Positions 15,730 to 24,648 are shown, counted from the first letter of the stretch. The stretch: DNA of 64,000 bases from Rhodoferax sp. (GCA_029866205.1 JARWZT010000009.1:1-64000); one strand, 5' to 3'. Translations and numbers: made by a program. The notes: generated by a model not told the origin, from the sequence alone.

Positions 15730-17640
15730 ATGACTGATACTTTTGAAGTAACGGGCGAATTTGCGCCTGCCGAAAACCTTTCCATCACTTCCGCTGACGT
15801 GGAAATGGCATCCCCCGAAGTTCTGGCCGACGCCGTGCAAGAGCCTGAGGTTCCCAACGGCTTTGTCGAACTGGCCTTGGCTCCCGAGTTGGTGCAAGCC
15901 TGTAAAGACCTGGGTTACACCCAGCCCACCGCCGTGCAGACCAAGGTTATTCCTTTGGCATTGCCGGCCGCTGCCTCCAGCGCCAAAGCGGCCACGTTCA
16001 TTGACCTGATGGTCTCCAGCCAGACCGGAAGCGGTAAGACGGCGGCTTTTTTGCTCCCCGTGCTGCACACCTTGCTCAAGCAAGCGGCCGATGCTGAAGA
16101 AGCAGAGCGCCTGGAATTTGAGCAAGCCGTGGCCAATGCGGCTGCCAAAGGCGAGCCCGCTCCCAAGCGTTCCAAGCGCAAAGACCCGACCAACCCTCGC
16201 AACTTCAAAGCTCCCACACCGGGTGCCCTGATTGTCTGCCCCACAAGGGAACTCGCCCAGCAGGTTGCCCATGATGCGATTGACTTGGTGCAGCATTGCC
16301 GTGGGTTGCGCGTCGCAAACATCGTGGGTGGCATGCCTTACCAATTGCAGATCGCCAAATTGCAGAATGCCAACTTGGTAGTCGCCACGCCCGGTCGACT
16401 GCTGGACCTGCAGCGCTCGATGCAGATCAAGCTCGATCAGGTTCAATTCTTGGTGGTGGACGAAGCAGACCGCATGTTGGATTTGGGTTTCTCGGACGAT
16501 TTGGCCGAGATCAATCAGCTAACGATCGAGCGCAAGCAAACCATGATGTTCAGCGCGACGTTTGCGCCCCGCATTCAGCAATTGGCGGCCCGCGTGATGC
16601 GCGAACCACAGCGCATCACCATCGACAGCCCGCAAGAAAAGCATGCCAATATCAAGCAGGTTTTGTTTTGGGCCGATAACGCGCAGCACAAGCGCAAGCT
16701 GTTGGACCACTGGCTGCGTGATACCGGAATCAACCAGGCGATCGTGTTCGCAAGTACGCAAATTGAGTGTGATGGTTTGGCAAATGATCTGCAACAAGAC
16801 GGATTTGACGCGGTTGCGTTGCATGGCGCCTTGAGCCAGGGCTTGCGCAATCGTCGGCTGATGGCCTTGCGCCAGGGCCATGTACAGATTCTGGTGGCCA
16901 CCGACGTGGCTGCGCGCGGCATTGATGTGCCCACCATTACCCACGTGTTCAACTTCGGCCTACCCATGAAGGCCGAGGATTACACCCACCGCATTGGCCG
17001 CACTGGCCGTGCTGGGCGCGATGGTTTGGCAATTACCTTTGCCGAGATGCGTGACCGCCGCAAGATTTTTGATATTGAAGCCTACACACGCCAGCCGATC
17101 AAGGCCGAAGTGGTGCCAGGCTTGGAGCCTCAGCAGCGCATGCCTGAATCGCGCCCGAGCGCCGGTTTTGGTGGTCGCAACGGCGGGGGCGACCGCGATC
17201 GCAAATTCAGCAGTGGCCCGCGTGAAGGTGGTTTTGGTGGCAACCGAGGCGGATTTGCGGACCGTGGGCCGGCCGGTGGTAACCGGGACTTTGGTGCCAA
17301 TTCACGCGACTTTAGTGGTGCCGCACGCGAAGGCTTCAGCTACGAGCGCAAGGGCGGTTTCAACGACCGTTTCAATTCGGGCCATAACGCCGGCAATTCG
17401 GCCCCGCGGGGTAATTTCCCACCCCGTGGTGACTTTGCTCCTCGTGGTGACTTTGCGCCGCGCAACGATGCTCCCCGTGCGGATTTCGCCCCGCGTGGTG
17501 ATTTCGGTGCTCCGCGCGGCGATTTTGCAGCCCGCAAGCCTGCCTTTGGCAAGCCCACCGGCTTTGCCAAGCCGGGCAATGGCGGCAAGGTTTTCGTGCC
17601 CCGTGACGCTAAAAAGCGTCCCACGCGCAACGTCGACTAA
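15730..17640 (+). CDS. DEAD-box RNA helicase, RhlE-like, with RG-rich tail
   Basis: A 636-residue ATP-dependent RNA helicase. Motifs: Q-motif region LGYTQPTAVQTKVIP, Walker A SQTGSGKTAAF, DEAD in VDEADRMLDLGF, SAT in MFSATFAPR and motif VI HRIGRTGRAGR. A Lys/Ala-rich insertion occurs between Walker A and PTRELAQQ. After about residue 475 the tail is low-complexity, rich in Gly and Arg, with several PRGDFA-type repeats at about 555-600, typical of RNA-binding tails. The start at 15730 avoids a longer frame that would run through the leader hairpins. Role in ribosome biogenesis or cold adaptation is inferred. Confidence 0.93.
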   Translation: MTDTFEVTGEFAPAENLSITSADVEMASPEVLADAVQEPEVPNGFVELALAPELVQACKDLGYTQPTAVQTKVIPLALPAAASSAKAATFIDLMVSSQTGSGKTAAFLLPVLHTLLKQAADAEEAERLEFEQAVANAAAKGEPAPKRSKRKDPTNPRNFKAPTPGALIVCPTRELAQQVAHDAIDLVQHCRGLRVANIVGGMPYQLQIAKLQNANLVVATPGRLLDLQRSMQIKLDQVQFLVVDEADRMLDLGFSDDLAEINQLTIERKQTMMFSATFAPRIQQLAARVMREPQRITIDSPQEKHANIKQVLFWADNAQHKRKLLDHWLRDTGINQAIVFASTQIECDGLANDLQQDGFDAVALHGALSQGLRNRRLMALRQGHVQILVATDVAARGIDVPTITHVFNFGLPMKAEDYTHRIGRTGRAGRDGLAITFAEMRDRRKIFDIEAYTRQPIKAEVVPGLEPQQRMPESRPSAGFGGRNGGGDRDRKFSSGPREGGFGGNRGGFADRGPAGGNRDFGANSRDFSGAAREGFSYERKGGFNDRFNSGHNAGNSAPRGNFPPRGDFAPRGDFAPRNDAPRADFAPRGDFGAPRGDFAARKPAFGKPTGFAKPGNGGKVFVPRDAKKRPTRNVD

Positions 17641-17663
17641 TTCCGCAACAGCGTTTTTGTCGT

Positions 17664-18533
17664 TCAGGCCATGCCGTTGCGGCGGGCCAGTTCCACAAAC
17701 AAAGCGGCCTGATCCAAACCGGACAGGCCGTTTTCGTTTGCCTGTGCGTAAAGTTGCTCGAGCAAGGCAGTCACTGGGGCATCAAACCCGATAGTTTCCG
17801 CCGTGGACAGGGCATTTCGCATGTCCTTGAGTTGCACGCTCATGCGTCCGCGGGGCGCAAAGTCGCGCTCCACCATGCGCTGGCCGTGAACCTGCAGAAT
17901 CCGGCTGTCGGCAAAGCCGCCGGTGATCGCCTCCTTGACCTTGGCCATGTTCGCGCCGCCTTTTTCGCACAGCAGCAGCGCTTCGGCCACGGCACCGATG
18001 GTGATGCCAACAATCATTTGGTTTGCAAGTTTGGCCAGTTGGCCACAGCCATGCGGACCGACCAATGTGGCGCGCCCGAGGTGTGATAAGGCCGTATGGG
18101 CCTCGTCCAGATCGCTTTGTGCGCCACCGGCCATGATGGCGAGCGTACCTTGCTCGGCCCCTAAGGTTCCGCCCGATACCGGCGCGTCCAGGTAACGTAC
18201 GCCTAGCGCCTGAAGGGCGAGCGCGTGTGCGCGGGCTTGCGCAGGCGCGATAGAGGACATGTCGACCACCAGACTACCCGAACGCAGCGCCGCCGTATTG
18301 CTGGGGTCTAAAAGCACCGCCTCCACCGCTTGGCCGTGCTCGAGCATGGTGATGATCAGGTCCGCGCTGGCCATGGCTTGGGCGGCACTGGCATGGGCCA
18401 CGGCACCAAGCGCTTGAAGCGGTTCCGCCTTGGCGGCGGTACGGTTCCAGACGTGCACTTCGAGGCCGGCACGGCACAGGCGACCCGCCATGGGCAGGCC
18501 CATCAGGCCCAAGCCAAGAACAGCAACTTTCAT
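17664..18533 (-). CDS. NAD(P)-dependent oxidoreductase, 3-hydroxyisobutyrate dehydrogenase family
   Basis: A 289-residue beta-hydroxyacid dehydrogenase. The Rossmann motif GLGLMGLPMAGRL is at residues 6-18. The substrate loop is DAPVSGGTLGAEQGTLAIMA at about 117, and the catalytic lysine lies in GQLAKLANQM at about 172. Substrates of the family include 3-hydroxyisobutyrate, tartronate semialdehyde and glyoxylate; none is indicated by neighbours. It converges with the helicase gene (23 bases) and lies 10 bases downstream of guaC, with which it may be co-transcribed. Confidence 0.87.
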   Translation of the reverse strand: MKVAVLGLGLMGLPMAGRLCRAGLEVHVWNRTAAKAEPLQALGAVAHASAAQAMASADLIITMLEHGQAVEAVLLDPSNTAALRSGSLVVDMSSIAPAQARAHALALQALGVRYLDAPVSGGTLGAEQGTLAIMAGGAQSDLDEAHTALSHLGRATLVGPHGCGQLAKLANQMIVGITIGAVAEALLLCEKGGANMAKVKEAITGGFADSRILQVHGQRMVERDFAPRGRMSVQLKDMRNALSTAETIGFDAPVTALLEQLYAQANENGLSGLDQAALFVELARRNGMA

Positions 18534-18543
18534 ACGTTTGACC

Positions 18544-19521
18544 TTACATCAGTAAATGTTCGCCAGCGTTGTCACCGCCTAAGGTCACATAGTTGACCTT
18601 GCGGATGTCCATGAGTTTTTTCCCGCCGGCATAGCTGATGGAGCTTTGCACGTCCTGCTCCATCTCCACCAAGGTATCCGCCAATTTCCCCTTGATGGCT
18701 TCGAGTATGCGTTTCCCTTCAACGTGCTTGTACTCGCCCTTATTGAAGTCACTGGCTGAGCCGTAGTATTCCTTGTAGAGCTTGCCATCCACCTCCACGG
18801 TTTGCCCGGGCGACTCCTCATGGCCGGCAAACAAGGAGCCGATCATCACCATGGAGGCGCCAAATCGGACGCTTTTGGCGATGTCGCCGTGGTCCCGAAT
18901 GCCACCATCGGCGATGATGGGCTTGGTCGCTACACGCGCACACCATTTCAGTGCGCTCAATTGCCAGCCGCCGGTGCCAAATCCCGTCTTGAGCTTGGTA
19001 ATGCAAACCTTGCCCGGGCCAATGCCCACCTTGGTGGCATCGGCGCCCCAGTTTTCCAAATCGATCACCGCCTCCGGTGTGCCCACATTGCCGGCGATCA
19101 CAAAACTGGCCGGCAACTTTTCCTTGAGGTAGCCGATCATGTTTTTCACACTGTCTGAGTGGCCGTGGGCAATGTCAATGGTGATGTAGTCGGGAGAAAG
19201 GCCCAGTGCCACAAATTGGTCTACCGTGTCGTAGTCCGCTTTTTTTACCCCCAGGGAAATCGATACGTACAAGCCTTTGGCAGCCATGTCCTGGGCAAAG
19301 CGCACATTGTCCAAGTCAAAGCGATGCATCACGTAAAAGTAGCCGTTTTGCGCCAACCAAACGCAAATTGGCTCGTCGACCACGGTTTTCATATTGGCTG
19401 GAACGACCGGAAGACGGAATCGGCGTGCACCCAGTTCTACGCTGGTATCGCACTCGGAACGGCTCTCCACACGGCACTTGCGTGGCAGCAGCAGAATGTT
19501 GTCGTAGTCAAAAATATCCAT
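18544..19521 (-). CDS. guaC: GMP reductase
   Basis: A 325-residue IMPDH/GMPR-family enzyme that converts GMP to IMP with NADPH. The N-terminus [16 protein letters not shown] is the GuaC signature. The catalytic loop is [20 protein letters not shown] with Cys at about residue 173, and [20 protein letters not shown] follows. There is no CBS pair, which separates it from IMP dehydrogenase. ATG at 19521 is preferred over a frame five residues longer. Confidence 0.94.
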   Translation of the reverse strand: MDIFDYDNILLLPRKCRVESRSECDTSVELGARRFRLPVVPANMKTVVDEPICVWLAQNGYFYVMHRFDLDNVRFAQDMAAKGLYVSISLGVKKADYDTVDQFVALGLSPDYITIDIAHGHSDSVKNMIGYLKEKLPASFVIAGNVGTPEAVIDLENWGADATKVGIGPGKVCITKLKTGFGTGGWQLSALKWCARVATKPIIADGGIRDHGDIAKSVRFGASMVMIGSLFAGHEESPGQTVEVDGKLYKEYYGSASDFNKGEYKHVEGKRILEAIKGKLADTLVEMEQDVQSSISYAGGKKLMDIRKVNYVTLGGDNAGEHLLM

Positions 19522-19711
19522 GGCCCAAGGCTCCAAAAGGTTGAATCAAATTGGGGCACTTGGATTGGAACCGGCAAAAAAATACCGGGTGCCAAATGCT
19601 TGGGCCCGGTGATTGATTTTACGCACGCAAATGCGCCCCCGCGAAGCTAAATGCGGTGACGGCCCTTACGGAAGAAAAAATCGGGGCAATGAATACGTGG
19701 CGCGGGCCGAC

Positions 19712-19861
19712 TCAGGACTTGCGGTCGGGCGGGTTTGGCTTGCCCTCGACTTCGGCGCTGGTGTCGGGCTTGGCGTCGCCAAGCACCGTTTTCAGTGGGC
19801 AGAAACTGACGGCGGGGCATTGTTTGCAGCTGGCAATCACGGCGATGGGACAAAGGGTCAT
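19712..19861 (-). CDS. Small cysteine-rich protein (49 residues)
   Basis: A short ORF begins MTLCPIAVIASCKQCPAVSF and ends at TGA (19712-19714). Four cysteines (positions 4, 12, 15 and 21) include one CxxC pair, followed by CPLKTVLGD and a polar tail DAKPDTSAEVEGKPNPPDRK. An AGGAGAA ribosome-binding site lies 5-6 bases before the ATG. A consensus-like promoter lies about 85-110 bases upstream, which strongly supports expression. It may bind a metal or an iron-sulfur centre through the cysteines. I do not know a named family, and function is unknown. Confidence 0.7.
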   Translation of the reverse strand: MTLCPIAVIASCKQCPAVSFCPLKTVLGDAKPDTSAEVEGKPNPPDRKS

Positions 19862-19943
19862 GAATTTCTCCTGGTTGTGGGCTTGGGAATCTGGGTGCCA
19901 GGTGTTTGCGTTGGTTCAACCAGAGGCCACTGAAGCCCGCTAC

Positions 19944-19972
19944 GGTATAGCACCCCCGGCGACGATCGGCAA
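19944..19972 (-). promoter_or_regulatory. Predicted sigma-70 promoter of the small Cys-rich protein gene
   Basis: On the minus strand, TTGCCG (19972-19967) and TATACC (19949-19944) are separated by 17 bases. The predicted transcript starts near 19936, leaving a leader of about 75 bases before the ATG at 19861. Confidence 0.6.
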
Positions 19973-20097
19973 GCGCACTACAACTCCAGATCAAAGAATT
20001 CAGCCTGGCAGCGCGGGACAGGCCCGAAGCTGTGCGCTGCATCATATTTTTGTGGTGACCCAGGTTTCTAATTCCGGCATCGTTGCACGGAGAAGCT

Positions 20098-20286
20098 ATG
20101 AATCTGGAAGGGTTTGGCCTTGAGGCCGGTGAATGGGCCGCCGCTGACCGTTCCTTCCGAGGTAGCACACTCGATCAATCGGGTGATATTTCGATGCTAG
20201 GACTCCTGCCTGAGCAGCTGTATCAGGCCTGCGATGCGGCGGCATTGCCTTTCCAAACCGCGGCCGAATTGGCGGAACTGCCATGA
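20098..20286 (+). pseudogene. N-terminal remnant of a Lon-related ATP-dependent protease
   Basis: The 62-residue ORF begins MNLEGFGLEAGEW after a good GGAGAAG motif and ends after LPEQLYQACDAAALPFQTAA and ELAELP. The second half resembles the extreme N-terminus of the Lon-like AAA_32 proteases, where a phrase of the form L-P-x-x-L-Y-x-x-C-D-x-x-x-L-P-F-x-T-x-x-E-L is followed by the ATPase. No ATPase domain follows. A BON-domain remnant begins directly afterwards. I read this as one edge of a deletion. The short ORF may still be translated. Confidence 0.45.
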
Positions 20287-20310
20287 CCCTACCCCAGAAA
20301 TCAGCGCCAC

Positions 20311-20556
20311 AACGCAGAAATTGCAGTCCGTCCTGTGACGGGTGTGCGAGGCCTCGCAAATCACATTACCCTGCGCGAGCGCAAGACGCCCGAATACTTG
20401 GCGACACGCATACAGGATGCGCTGGCACGGCATGCCCAGCAGGAAGCGCAACAGATCCAGATATCCGTAGACGCCCACACCGGGAATCTCCCGCGTCGTG
20501 AACGAACTGCGCGTACAGCCCCAATAACCCCTCTCTGTAATTACTTGAAGGCGTGA
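20311..20556 (+). pseudogene. BON-domain protein fragment
   Basis: The frame encodes GVRGLANHITLRERKTPEYL and then ARIQDALARHAQQEA, IQISVDAHTGNLP, which matches the junction of two BON domains in OsmY-like periplasmic proteins. The N-terminal repeats and signal peptide are absent, and the similarity breaks down after about 20490, where the glycine-rich end of a BON repeat is expected. It is a degraded remnant that abuts the Lon-like protease remnant. Confidence 0.5.
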
Positions 20557-20666
20557 TTTACCTCAAAAGTTCAGAGGGGATTTTTGGGACGAAATAGATA
20601 AAGTAATCGCGTGGGAATGGTTCGGATGGCCATGTTTTTTTGTTCAATAACACTGAGGTAATTACC

Positions 20667-21272
20667 ATGAAAGCATTTCTTCTGGCTGCGGTTGTTTCGA
20701 CTGCAACGTTGGCTCCACAGGCCTTTGCACAAGGCCGCAATTTTGAGGGTTTCAGCGTGGGCGCCAATGCCACGTCATCGTCGGTGGGCACGGACGCCAA
20801 GGGCCTTGGAGTTTCGGACAAGTTTGGTGACAGCTCAGAGAACTTCGGCTTGCAGGCGGCCTACGGTTTTCCGATGGGAAGCAATGGCGTTCTGGGGCTT
20901 GGCGGAACCTATACCCTGGCAGATTTCAATGCCGGCAATATTTCCTCTGGCTCCACTGCCATGAAGTTAAAAGGCAAGGACATGTACTCGCTGTATGTCG
21001 AACCTGGCTTCCTCGTGAATCCTTCGACCCTGATATTCGCCAAAGCGGCCTATATCAGTATGAAGGGGGAGACATCGATCGTGGGAAGCACCGGTGGCAG
21101 CGAGAATTTCGACGGGTTGGGCTACGGTGCTGGCGTCCGCATGAGCTTTGGAAAATCAGCATTTTGGCAATTTGAATTGACACAGTCAGACTACAACGCC
21201 AAGACGGTGTCCGCCATCAACCTGAAACCTTCCGCATTCAATCGCACTATTGGCGTTGGATTCAGGTTTTAA
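20667..21272 (+). CDS. Outer-membrane beta-barrel protein
   Basis: A 201-residue exported protein. Residues 1-22 form a signal peptide (Lys, then LLAAVVSTATLAPQAFA, cleavage after AFA). The mature part alternates polar and hydrophobic residues with many Gly and Ser and ends in GVGFRF, a C-terminal Phe typical of BAM-inserted barrels. The family is porin/opacity-like (small OmpA- or OmpW-like barrel), with about eight strands. ATG at 20667 is preceded by GAGG. No partner gene indicates what it binds. Confidence 0.75.
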   Translation: MKAFLLAAVVSTATLAPQAFAQGRNFEGFSVGANATSSSVGTDAKGLGVSDKFGDSSENFGLQAAYGFPMGSNGVLGLGGTYTLADFNAGNISSGSTAMKLKGKDMYSLYVEPGFLVNPSTLIFAKAAYISMKGETSIVGSTGGSENFDGLGYGAGVRMSFGKSAFWQFELTQSDYNAKTVSAINLKPSAFNRTIGVGFRF

Positions 21273-21526
21273 ATAATCGCTGGGACGCAAGGAGTATTTC
21301 TGGGCGGCAATAATTCCTGTGCGGTGTTCTAAGAACTTCCTTGCCTATATCAATGTTGTGGACTTGACTGCCCCTGACCCAAGAAACCTAACTTCTGAGC
21401 GTTAAAGAAATTCGGTTAGGGTCAACTTCGCTGAGTGGGTGCGCGCCGCCCAAGAATGCAAGATGACTTTTATGGGTGTGAAACCCACGCTGATCTGCGC
21501 TAATGCAATGCGTCTTTAAACCTGAA

Positions 21527-21556
21527 AAACCACTAAAGTCTGGTGTTTAGTGGTTT
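21527..21556. repeat. Perfect 11-bp inverted repeat with 8-base loop
   Basis: AAACCACTAAA (21527-21537) and its exact complement (21546-21556) flank GTCTGGTG. It lies seven bases beyond the tRNA-Asn terminator. It has no T run and could be a palindromic repeat or an RNA-processing element. Confidence 0.6.
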
Positions 21557-21562
21557 GCCAAA

Positions 21563-21594
21563 GAAAAAGGGGCTACGTTTTCACGTAACCCCTT
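21563..21594 (-). terminator. Intrinsic terminator of tRNA-Asn
   Basis: On the minus strand, AAGGGGTTACGT and ACGTAGCCCCTT pair around GAAA with one internal mismatch, followed by a T-rich run. It lies 17 bases after the tRNA 3' end. Confidence 0.8.
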
Positions 21595-21611
21595 GATTTC
21601 ATTCGGTATTT

Positions 21612-21687
21612 TGGCTCCTCAACCTGGGCTCGAACCAGGGACCTACGGATTAACAGTCCGGCGCTCTACCAACTGAGCTATTGAGGA
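21612..21687 (-). tRNA. tRNA-Asn(GTT)
   Basis: The 76-base minus-strand gene begins TCCTCAATAGCTCAGTTGGT and carries the anticodon GTT in CTGTTAAT. The T arm is GGTTCGAGCC, and the acceptor stem TCCTCAA pairs with TTGAGGA. The discriminator G is followed by an encoded CCA. Confidence 0.97.
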
Positions 21688-21882
21688 ATATGGGTGCTGT
21701 CTTTATTGAAGATTCAGTGCGCTGCTTGATGTTGCCATGCAACCAGCGCCGTATCTTTCAAGCCCGCAAGTATAGCAAACTTCAGGGGCGATTTCGGAAC
21801 GTCTGGTGCCCGCTCTTGATAACTAGTTGCGCCGGGCGGTACCGAGACGCAAGATTCTCACACTCGCACACTCGCACCGTCG

Positions 21883-22923
21883 CTAGTGCGCCACGCCGAG
21901 CGTGCGGTGCAGCTTGCTGCTGGTGGTGGTGTACTGAAGTTGCACACGCTCGTCGGGTGTGATCCGTTCCATGGCAGCAAAGGCCGCTAAAGTGGCCTCA
22001 TGGAAGCCGCACAAAATCAGCTTTTTCTTGCCCGGGTACGTGTTGATGTCGCCGACGGCAAAGATGCCAGGCGAGCTCGTGGCGAATGTCTCGGTGTCTA
22101 CCTGGAGCTGTTTACGCTCCATGTCCAGGCTCCATTGCGCCACGGGCCCCAGTTTCGGGGACAAGCCCAAGAAAACCAGCAAGGTATCCAGCGGCACGGT
22201 GGTGGATTGGCCGTCCTTGTCTGTGACTACCAAGCCGTGGAGGCGCGTCTGGCTGCGCAGACCGGTGATCTGGCCTTCCACAAAGCGCAGTCGGCCCGAG
22301 GCCCGCAGCGCTTTGATTTGCGCCAGTGTGGCGACGTCCGCCTGAAGCACGTCGCGCCGGTGAATCAGGGTGACACTTTGCGCGGGTGAGTCGCACAGCT
22401 TCAGGGCCGTCTCGATGGCGCTTTCTTCGCCTCCCAGCACAACCACCTCTTTTTTGTTTACTGCATCGTCTGGCAGCTGCTGGTAGTGGATTTGGGTTCC
22501 CTCAAATGCCGCGATGCCTTCAACATGCAACTTGCGAGGCTGAAACGCGCCGACGCCCGCCGCAATAAACACAGTCTTCGCCACAAAGCAGGTGCCCGCC
22601 GACGTTTGAAGCGCGTAACGACCATCGTCCCGGCGCTCCAGCGCGTCCAGGGTTTGGTTAAAGTGAAAGGTAGGGTTAAACGGAGCAGCTTGGTCCAGCA
22701 GGCGTTCGGTCAGTTCGCGGCCCGTGCAGCGTTTGATGCCTGGAATGTCATAAATCGGTTTGTCCGCATACAGCGCAATACATTGACCGCCGGCATAGGG
22801 CAGGGTGTCCACGACGTGGGCATGGACGCCCAGCAGACCCAATTCAAAGACTTGGAAAAGCCCAACGGGGCCGGCACCGATGATGAGCGCATCGGTCTCA
22901 ATTGGGGTTTGGGACCGGTCCAA
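21883..22923 (-). CDS. NAD(P)/FAD-dependent oxidoreductase, thioredoxin-reductase-like ferredoxin-NADP reductase
   Basis: A 346-residue two-dinucleotide-domain flavoprotein. FAD motif: DALIIGAGPVGLFQVFELGL (about residue 11). NAD(P) motif: VVVLGGEESAIETALKL (about 165). FAVGDINTYPGKKKL closes the FAD site. It lacks the CxxC redox pair of true thioredoxin reductase, which is the feature of TrxR-like ferredoxin/flavodoxin NADP reductases. The start is a TTG 14 bases after the ferredoxin stop, with no in-frame ATG nearby. It probably reduces the ferredoxin encoded just upstream. Confidence 0.82.
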   Translation of the reverse strand: MDRSQTPIETDALIIGAGPVGLFQVFELGLLGVHAHVVDTLPYAGGQCIALYADKPIYDIPGIKRCTGRELTERLLDQAAPFNPTFHFNQTLDALERRDDGRYALQTSAGTCFVAKTVFIAAGVGAFQPRKLHVEGIAAFEGTQIHYQQLPDDAVNKKEVVVLGGEESAIETALKLCDSPAQSVTLIHRRDVLQADVATLAQIKALRASGRLRFVEGQITGLRSQTRLHGLVVTDKDGQSTTVPLDTLLVFLGLSPKLGPVAQWSLDMERKQLQVDTETFATSSPGIFAVGDINTYPGKKKLILCGFHEATLAAFAAMERITPDERVQLQYTTTSSKLHRTLGVAH

Positions 22924-22936
22924 GGTGAAAAACCGC

Positions 22937-23266
22937 TCAGCGAAGCAGATCGGCCAGTTTCCCGACCTTGTCTTTCCACTCTTCGGCTTCAGGCAACGGT
23001 GCTTTGCGCTTGGTAATGCTCTTCCAGGAGGACAGCTTTGCCAACTCGGCGTTGAGCTTGGTCATGTGCTGCTGGTCGTGCGGAACGTCTTCTTCGGCGT
23101 AAATGGCGTTGACCGGGCACTCAGGGATGCAGACGGCGCAGTCAATGCATTCGTCCGGGTCGATCGTCAGAAAGTTCGGGCCTTCGCGAAAGCAGTCGAC
23201 CGGACACACGTCCACGCAATCGGTGTATTTGCAGTTGATGCAGGCTTCTGTAACGGTATGGGTCAT
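22937..23266 (-). CDS. fdxA: 7Fe ferredoxin FdxA
   Basis: A 109-residue ferredoxin. The N-terminal cluster cysteines are in [20 protein letters not shown] and the second set in [16 protein letters not shown], the [3Fe-4S][4Fe-4S] pattern of the FdxA type. A C-terminal charged helix (about 65-109) is typical. It lies 56 bases downstream of cysN and 13 bases before the flavoprotein gene on the same strand. It is a candidate electron carrier for APS or sulfite reduction; that link is inferred from position. Confidence 0.93.
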   Translation of the reverse strand: MTHTVTEACINCKYTDCVDVCPVDCFREGPNFLTIDPDECIDCAVCIPECPVNAIYAEEDVPHDQQHMTKLNAELAKLSSWKSITKRKAPLPEAEEWKDKVGKLADLLR

Positions 23267-23322
23267 GGCTTATCGGATGCGTGAAAAGAGAGCGCTTGCG
23301 CACAGGCGCGAAGCCTTGGAGT

Positions 23323-24648
23323 TTATTCGATCAACAATGCCCCGGCCGTAGTGTGGGTTGCCGTATCGACCAGAATCAGCGATCCTAAAACGCGCGACTC
23401 ACCAAATCCCAGCGCCGCAATCGGCTGCTGAAGTGCCAGCGTGACATGGCCAATGGCATTGGGCTCCAGCGCCACAGCGTCGGTTTGGGCCAAAGTATGA
23501 ATGTCCAGACGGTGGTTGATGCGCAGCACTTTGGCTTTGATCCAGCGGTGGCCGTGCAATGCCCAATAGCTTCGACCCACCACCAGGGGCGCGTCGTCCA
23601 TCCAGGCCACGGTGCCACTAACCTTTTGGCGTGCGGCCAGATCGGCGGTATCGGCCAACAGCCAGTCGCCACGCGAGACATCAAGCTCACGGTCCAGCAC
23701 GATACCGGCGCTGTGGTTGGCGCTTACCGACTCTGGCTGACGTACGTGGTTGAGCACTTGGGCAATGGTGGCGGTCTTGCCGCTGGGGAATGCGGTCACG
23801 GTTTGTCCGACCTGCGCCTGCCCGGTGGCCAAGCGGCCCCAAAACACACGTCGGCCCTGGTGTGTGTCGCTGGAGCTTGAAAACTTTTCCACCCATTGCA
23901 CCGGGAAAGCCAGGGGCCGTGCCAGCTCTGCCGGGGTGACGGGAAGCTGCTCCAGCAGGCTCAGCAGGCTGGCGCCCACGTAACCGCACCAGCCGGGGCT
24001 GGCGCTGACCACGTTGTGGCCTTGCAGGGCAGAGATCGGGATAGTGGCAGCCACCTGGATGCCCGCCTGCGCCGCAAAATTTTCCAGGGCCTCGCGAATG
24101 CGGGTAAAGGCTTCCGTGGCCTGGGCTGGCAGTGCTGAGTCTTCGAGGGCGTCGAGCTTATTGACCGCAAACACAATGCTCGGCACACGCAGGAGTTTGA
24201 GCAATAGCGCGTGGCGCCGGGTTTGCGGCAAAAGGGTGACTTCGTCCACGCCCTTCCATTGGAGCTTGGTGGCGTCCACCAGCACAACGGCGGCATCGGC
24301 GCTGCTGGCCGCGGTCACCATATTGCGCGTGTATTGCTCGTGACCGGGGGTGTCGCCAATGATGAACTTGCGCGCCGGGGTAGCGAAGTAGCGGTAGGCC
24401 ACGTCAATCGTGATGCCTTGCTCGCGTTCGGCGGACAAGCCGTCGGTAAACAAGGCCAGGTCGGCAGCGCCGCTCTTGGACACATTGTCCAACTGGTCTT
24501 GCAGCACCGAGCGGCTGTCCACCAACAGGCGACCAATCAGCGTGCTCTTGCCGTCGTCGACCGAACCGCAAGTAATGAATTTCAGGGCCGCGTGGCGGTC
24601 TGGCGTAGCGAGGTCGGGCGCGGTGTGGCTGGGGGCGATGGTGGTCAT
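23323..24648 (-). CDS. cysN: Sulfate adenylyltransferase subunit 1 (GTPase)
   Basis: A 441-residue GTPase that drives APS formation by the CysD subunit. G motifs: CGSVDDGKSTLIGRLL (G1), REQGITIDVAYRYF (G2), DTPGHEQYTRNM (G3), AVNKLDAL (G4). The protein ends without an APS-kinase (CysC) domain, so it is the single-function form. Its ATG overlaps the cysD stop by one base (TAATG), which implies coupled translation. Confidence 0.96.
   Translation of the reverse strand: MTTIAPSHTAPDLATPDRHAALKFITCGSVDDGKSTLIGRLLVDSRSVLQDQLDNVSKSGAADLALFTDGLSAEREQGITIDVAYRYFATPARKFIIGDTPGHEQYTRNMVTAASSADAAVVLVDATKLQWKGVDEVTLLPQTRRHALLLKLLRVPSIVFAVNKLDALEDSALPAQATEAFTRIREALENFAAQAGIQVAATIPISALQGHNVVSASPGWCGYVGASLLSLLEQLPVTPAELARPLAFPVQWVEKFSSSSDTHQGRRVFWGRLATGQAQVGQTVTAFPSGKTATIAQVLNHVRQPESVSANHSAGIVLDRELDVSRGDWLLADTADLAARQKVSGTVAWMDDAPLVVGRSYWALHGHRWIKAKVLRINHRLDIHTLAQTDAVALEPNAIGHVTLALQQPIAALGFGESRVLGSLILVDTATHTTAGALLIE

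Larger units (their letters stand above)
21273..21611. other. Gene-free stretch with inverted repeats before tRNA-Asn
   Basis: No ORF is supported. It contains an imperfect inverted repeat (CCTGACCC...CCTAAC with GTTAGGGTCAAC) at about 21371-21425. A perfect 11-bp hairpin (AAACCACTAAA) lies at 21527-21556, and the tRNA terminator at 21563-21594. Confidence 0.5.

Noticed and set aside
17400-17540. A possible repeat array in the helicase tail considered as a CRISPR or tandem DNA repeat
   Set aside because: The units are coding PRGDFA-like repeats of irregular spacing with no spacers. They belong to the protein.
17340-17630. A 96-codon minus-strand frame with PRGAKSPRGA-type repeats
   Set aside because: It is the complement of the RG-rich repeat tail of the helicase. 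The apparent repeats derive from the plus-strand PRGDFA units.
20096-20478. Minus-strand frames over the deletion scar
   Set aside because: They lack ribosome-binding sites and similarity, whereas the plus strand shows two recognisable remnants.
23267-23322. A terminator between cysN and fdxA
   Set aside because: No GC-rich hairpin with a T run was found in the 56 bases, so the ferredoxin genes may continue the cys transcript.
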